DNA from: Lachnospiraceae bacterium
GTDB lineage: Bacteria; Bacillota; Clostridia; Lachnospirales; Lachnospiraceae
Reading direction: 5' to 3'
Assembly (NCBI GenBank): GCA_017959525.1
Contig: JAGDAL010000267.1
Span: forward strand, 1 to 5,504
Length of the DNA stretch: 5,504 nt
The notes below the pieces were generated by a model. That model searched no databases. It had not been told where the DNA came from and saw only the letters and a list, made by a program, of their open reading frames with translations. Both the position numbers and the translations under genes were made by a program. Of this stretch, positions 4,145 to 5,504 are shown in pieces. The number at the start of each line of letters is the position of its first letter. Position 1 is the first letter of the stretch.

Positions 4145-5504
4145 TTGAATAAAAAATTGAATAAGAAGTTACGAATCATTCCGTTGGGTGGACTAGAGCA
4201 AATTGGAATGAACATGACTGCCTTTGAGTACGACGATAGCATCATCGTAGTGGATTGCGGATTGGCATTCCCGACGGATGATATGTTGGGCGTTGATTTG
4301 GTTATCCCGGATATTTCCTATCTGTTGGAGAACGAGGATCGTGTCAAAGGAATTTTTATAACCCATGGACATGAGGATCATATTGGGGCGCTTCCTTATG
4401 TCTTGAAGGAGTTAAATGTTCCGATTTATGCGACAAAGTTGACCATCGGTATCATTGAGCATAAATTGGCAGAGCATAATATGTCTTCCCGTGTTCGTCG
4501 TAAGGTCGTGAAGTACGGACAGTCCATTAACTTAGGATGTTTCCGCGTGGAATTCATTAAGACCAACCACAGTATTCAGGATGCAGCAGCATTTGCCATC
4601 TATACACCGGTTGGAATCGTGGTACACACCGGAGACTTTAAGGTAGATTACACACCGGTATTCGGAGATGCCATTGATTTACAGCATTTCAGTGAGATCG
4701 GCAAGAAGGGTGTTCTTGCTTTGATGTGTGACTCTACCAATGCAGAGAAGCCTGGATTTACCCAGTCGGAGCGTACCGTAGGACATACCATTGACAGTAT
4801 TTTTGCGGAGAATACCAGTACCCGTATTATTATTGCAACCTTCGCATCCAATGTAGACCGTGTACAGCAGATCATTAACTCTGCGAATAAGTACGGCCGT
4901 AAGGTTGTAGTGGAAGGCCGCAGTATGGTGAATATCATCAATACGGCTTCCGAGCTTGGTTATCTGGACATTCCGGAGAATACCTTAATTAGCATTGATG
5001 AATTGAAGAATTATCCGGATGAGCAGACCTGTTTGATTACCACCGGTTCCCAGGGCGAGTCCATGGCGGCATTGTCCCGTATGGCAAACGGTGTACATCG
5101 TAAGGTTTCCATTCAGCCGAATGATACCATTATTTTCTCATCTCACCCAATTCCGGGTAATGAGAAGGCTGTATCCCGCGTGATGAACGAGTTGTACCGT
5201 AAGGGTGCCAAGGTCATTATGCAGGATGTACATGTTTCCGGACATGCCTGCCAGGAAGAGATTAAGTTGATTTATTCTCTGGTTAAGCCTAAGTATGCAA
5301 TTCCGGTACATGGTGAATATAAGCACTTGAAGGCTCAGGCTAATCTAGCCAAGGAGCTTGGTTATGACAGCGAACATATCTTTATCCTGTCTTCCGGTGA
5401 TGTGCTGGAATTAGATGAGAACAAGGCGAAGGTAAATGGCCATGTTCATACCGGTGCAGTAATGGTTGACGGATTGGGTGTAGGAGATGTTGGTAACATC
5501 GTTC
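4145..5504 (+). CDS. rnjA: Ribonuclease J (5'-3' exo- and endoribonuclease), partial at the right edge
   Basis: RNase J is a zinc-dependent beta-lactamase/beta-CASP nuclease of the cytoplasm. In Bacillus it degrades mRNA from 5' monophosphate ends and matures the 5' end of 16S rRNA. The first 453 residues are present; the family is usually about 555, so roughly the last 100, mainly the C-terminal domain, lie beyond the window. The metal site is intact: HGHEDH at 74-79 (His74, His76, Asp78, His79), His142 in TNHS, Asp164 in HTGDFK, and His389 in PVHGEY. The beta-CASP insert (about 210-370) includes TGSQGES (300-306) and FSSHPIPGNE (331-340), followed by SGHA with His367. These numbers agree almost exactly with B. 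subtilis RNase J1. It starts with TTG behind a strong AGGAGG. It may be the distal gene of the ireB operon or have its own promoter in the preceding gap. The truncation is due only to the window edge. Confidence 0.97.
   Translation, partial: MNKKLNKKLRIIPLGGLEQIGMNMTAFEYDDSIIVVDCGLAFPTDDMLGVDLVIPDISYLLENEDRVKGIFITHGHEDHIGALPYVLKELNVPIYATKLTIGIIEHKLAEHNMSSRVRRKVVKYGQSINLGCFRVEFIKTNHSIQDAAAFAIYTPVGIVVHTGDFKVDYTPVFGDAIDLQHFSEIGKKGVLALMCDSTNAEKPGFTQSERTVGHTIDSIFAENTSTRIIIATFASNVDRVQQIINSANKYGRKVVVEGRSMVNIINTASELGYLDIPENTLISIDELKNYPDEQTCLITTGSQGESMAALSRMANGVHRKVSIQPNDTIIFSSHPIPGNEKAVSRVMNELYRKGAKVIMQDVHVSGHACQEEIKLIYSLVKPKYAIPVHGEYKHLKAQANLAKELGYDSEHIFILSSGDVLELDENKAKVNGHVHTGAVMVDGLGVGDVGNIV

Noticed and set aside
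3994..4245. Opposite-strand frame over the rnjA leader and start
   Set aside because: It covers the conserved first 33 codons of RNase J, has no family resemblance, and looks like a shadow frame.

Overview
The window looks like chromosomal core sequence from a low-to-mid GC Gram-positive Clostridia, most likely Lachnospiraceae. This rests on three things: the IreB-RuvX-DUF1292 cluster, the shortened ThiI without a rhodanese domain, and a small HPr-like protein of a kind I associate with that family. The family-level placement is from recognition of protein style, not from a search. Genes are closely packed, mostly on the + strand, with AGGAG-type ribosome binding sites.

Layout. Bases 20-1204 encode ThiI, the tRNA 4-thiouridine sulfurtransferase. 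A strong hairpin at 1210-1235 separates it from a convergent - strand gene (1251-1478) for an HPr-fold protein that has lost the phosphorylatable histidine. That gene has a good promoter and ribosome site in the short divergent gap before mtaB (1573-2883), which encodes the radical-SAM tRNA methylthiotransferase. After an 85-base gap with a plausible promoter come ireB (2969-3235), ruvX (3235-3663) and a DUF1292 gene (3685-3945), the same order as yrzL-yrrK-yrzB in Bacillus. A 199-base gap (3946-4144) follows, and then rnjA (RNase J) starts from TTG at 4145 and runs off the right edge.

How the genes fit together. Nearly everything concerns RNA: two tRNA modification enzymes (position 8 and position 37), RuvX/YqgF (linked to pre-16S rRNA processing) and RNase J (mRNA decay and 16S 5' maturation). 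IreB is the substrate of a PASTA kinase in enterococci, and the HPr-like protein may be a Crh-like regulatory relic.

No wholly new system is evident. The least explained DNA is the gap before rnjA. It holds nested base pairing, a GNRA-capped hairpin and an overlapping small hydrophobic reading frame. It could be an RNA leader, a tiny membrane peptide gene or a gene remnant.
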